Below the pieces are notes generated by a model, which made no database searches, was not told where the DNA came from, and saw nothing but the letters and a program-made list of their open reading frames with translations. A DNA stretch of 6,669 nucleotides from Candidatus Hydrogenedentota bacterium (GTDB taxonomy: Bacteria; Hydrogenedentota; Hydrogenedentia; Hydrogenedentiales; CAITNO01): the NCBI GenBank assembly GCA_903922535.1, contig CAIXUF010000705.1, positions 1 through 6,669 on the forward strand, given 5' to 3'. Positions within the stretch are counted from its first letter, which is position 1; each line of letters begins with the position of its first letter. A program made the translations under genes and the position numbers. This document shows positions 6,669 to 6,669 of this stretch, in pieces.

Positions 6669-6669
6669 C
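5916..6669 (-). repeat. Beta-helix module A (partial, first visible)
   Basis: The first visible copy of a roughly 1-kb module, missing its DGLTW start. It opens with YGGFRGWE (near 6630-6655) and closes with DMGAYEYYPGDDD. Between them lie five rungs of the pattern GGG-x(3-4)-G-x-A-x-N-C-x-F-x-G-N. The rung Cys fall at visible residues 72, 94, 116, 138 and 161, that is every 22 residues with a final step of 23. The regular spacing implies little change since the rungs multiplied. Confidence 0.85.

Overview
The window holds three genes. Two lie on the + strand: the 3' end of a sulfatase, followed by a secreted glycoside hydrolase fused to a DUF6807 domain. The third is a very large modular surface or secreted protein on the - strand, which converges on the hydrolase gene and runs off the right edge. 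Both outer genes are cut by the window. I see no tRNA, rRNA, CRISPR array, insertion sequence or phage gene.

The DNA is GC-rich. The mix of S1-type sulfatase, clan GH-A hydrolase plus DUF6807, beta-helix repeats ending in a G-A-Y-E motif, PASTA repeats and a Glu-Gly linker is typical of heterotrophic, glycan-degrading bacteria such as Hydrogenedentota, Lentisphaerota, Verrucomicrobiota or Planctomycetota. The E-G-E-G linker combined with PASTA repeats makes me favour Hydrogenedentota. That is inference from protein style; no taxonomic marker is present.

Layout: 2-430 (+) is the C-terminal part of a sulfatase. 431-530 is a leader with no gene of its own. 531-2486 (+) is a 651-residue hydrolase with an N-terminal export signal. 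2487-2567 is a convergent gap with two imperfect hairpins. 2568 to the right edge (-) is one open frame of 1366 visible residues: one partial and two complete beta-helix modules of about 1 kb, five PASTA units, a Glu-Gly linker, two EF-hand loops and a Cys/Gly-rich tail.

The sulfatase and the hydrolase lie in the same direction and probably act together on a sulfated polysaccharide, one removing sulfate and the other cutting or sensing the sugar chain. The beta-helix protein is transcribed separately and is more likely an adhesin, a matrix protein or a surface glycan-binding protein. The most interesting material is its internal repeat structure: 22-residue rungs with a Cys ladder, one degenerate module, and a PASTA unit that has lost exactly 30 bases. 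The hydrolase-DUF6807 fusion is also notable. I found no clear evidence of an entirely new system such as a defence or mobile system.
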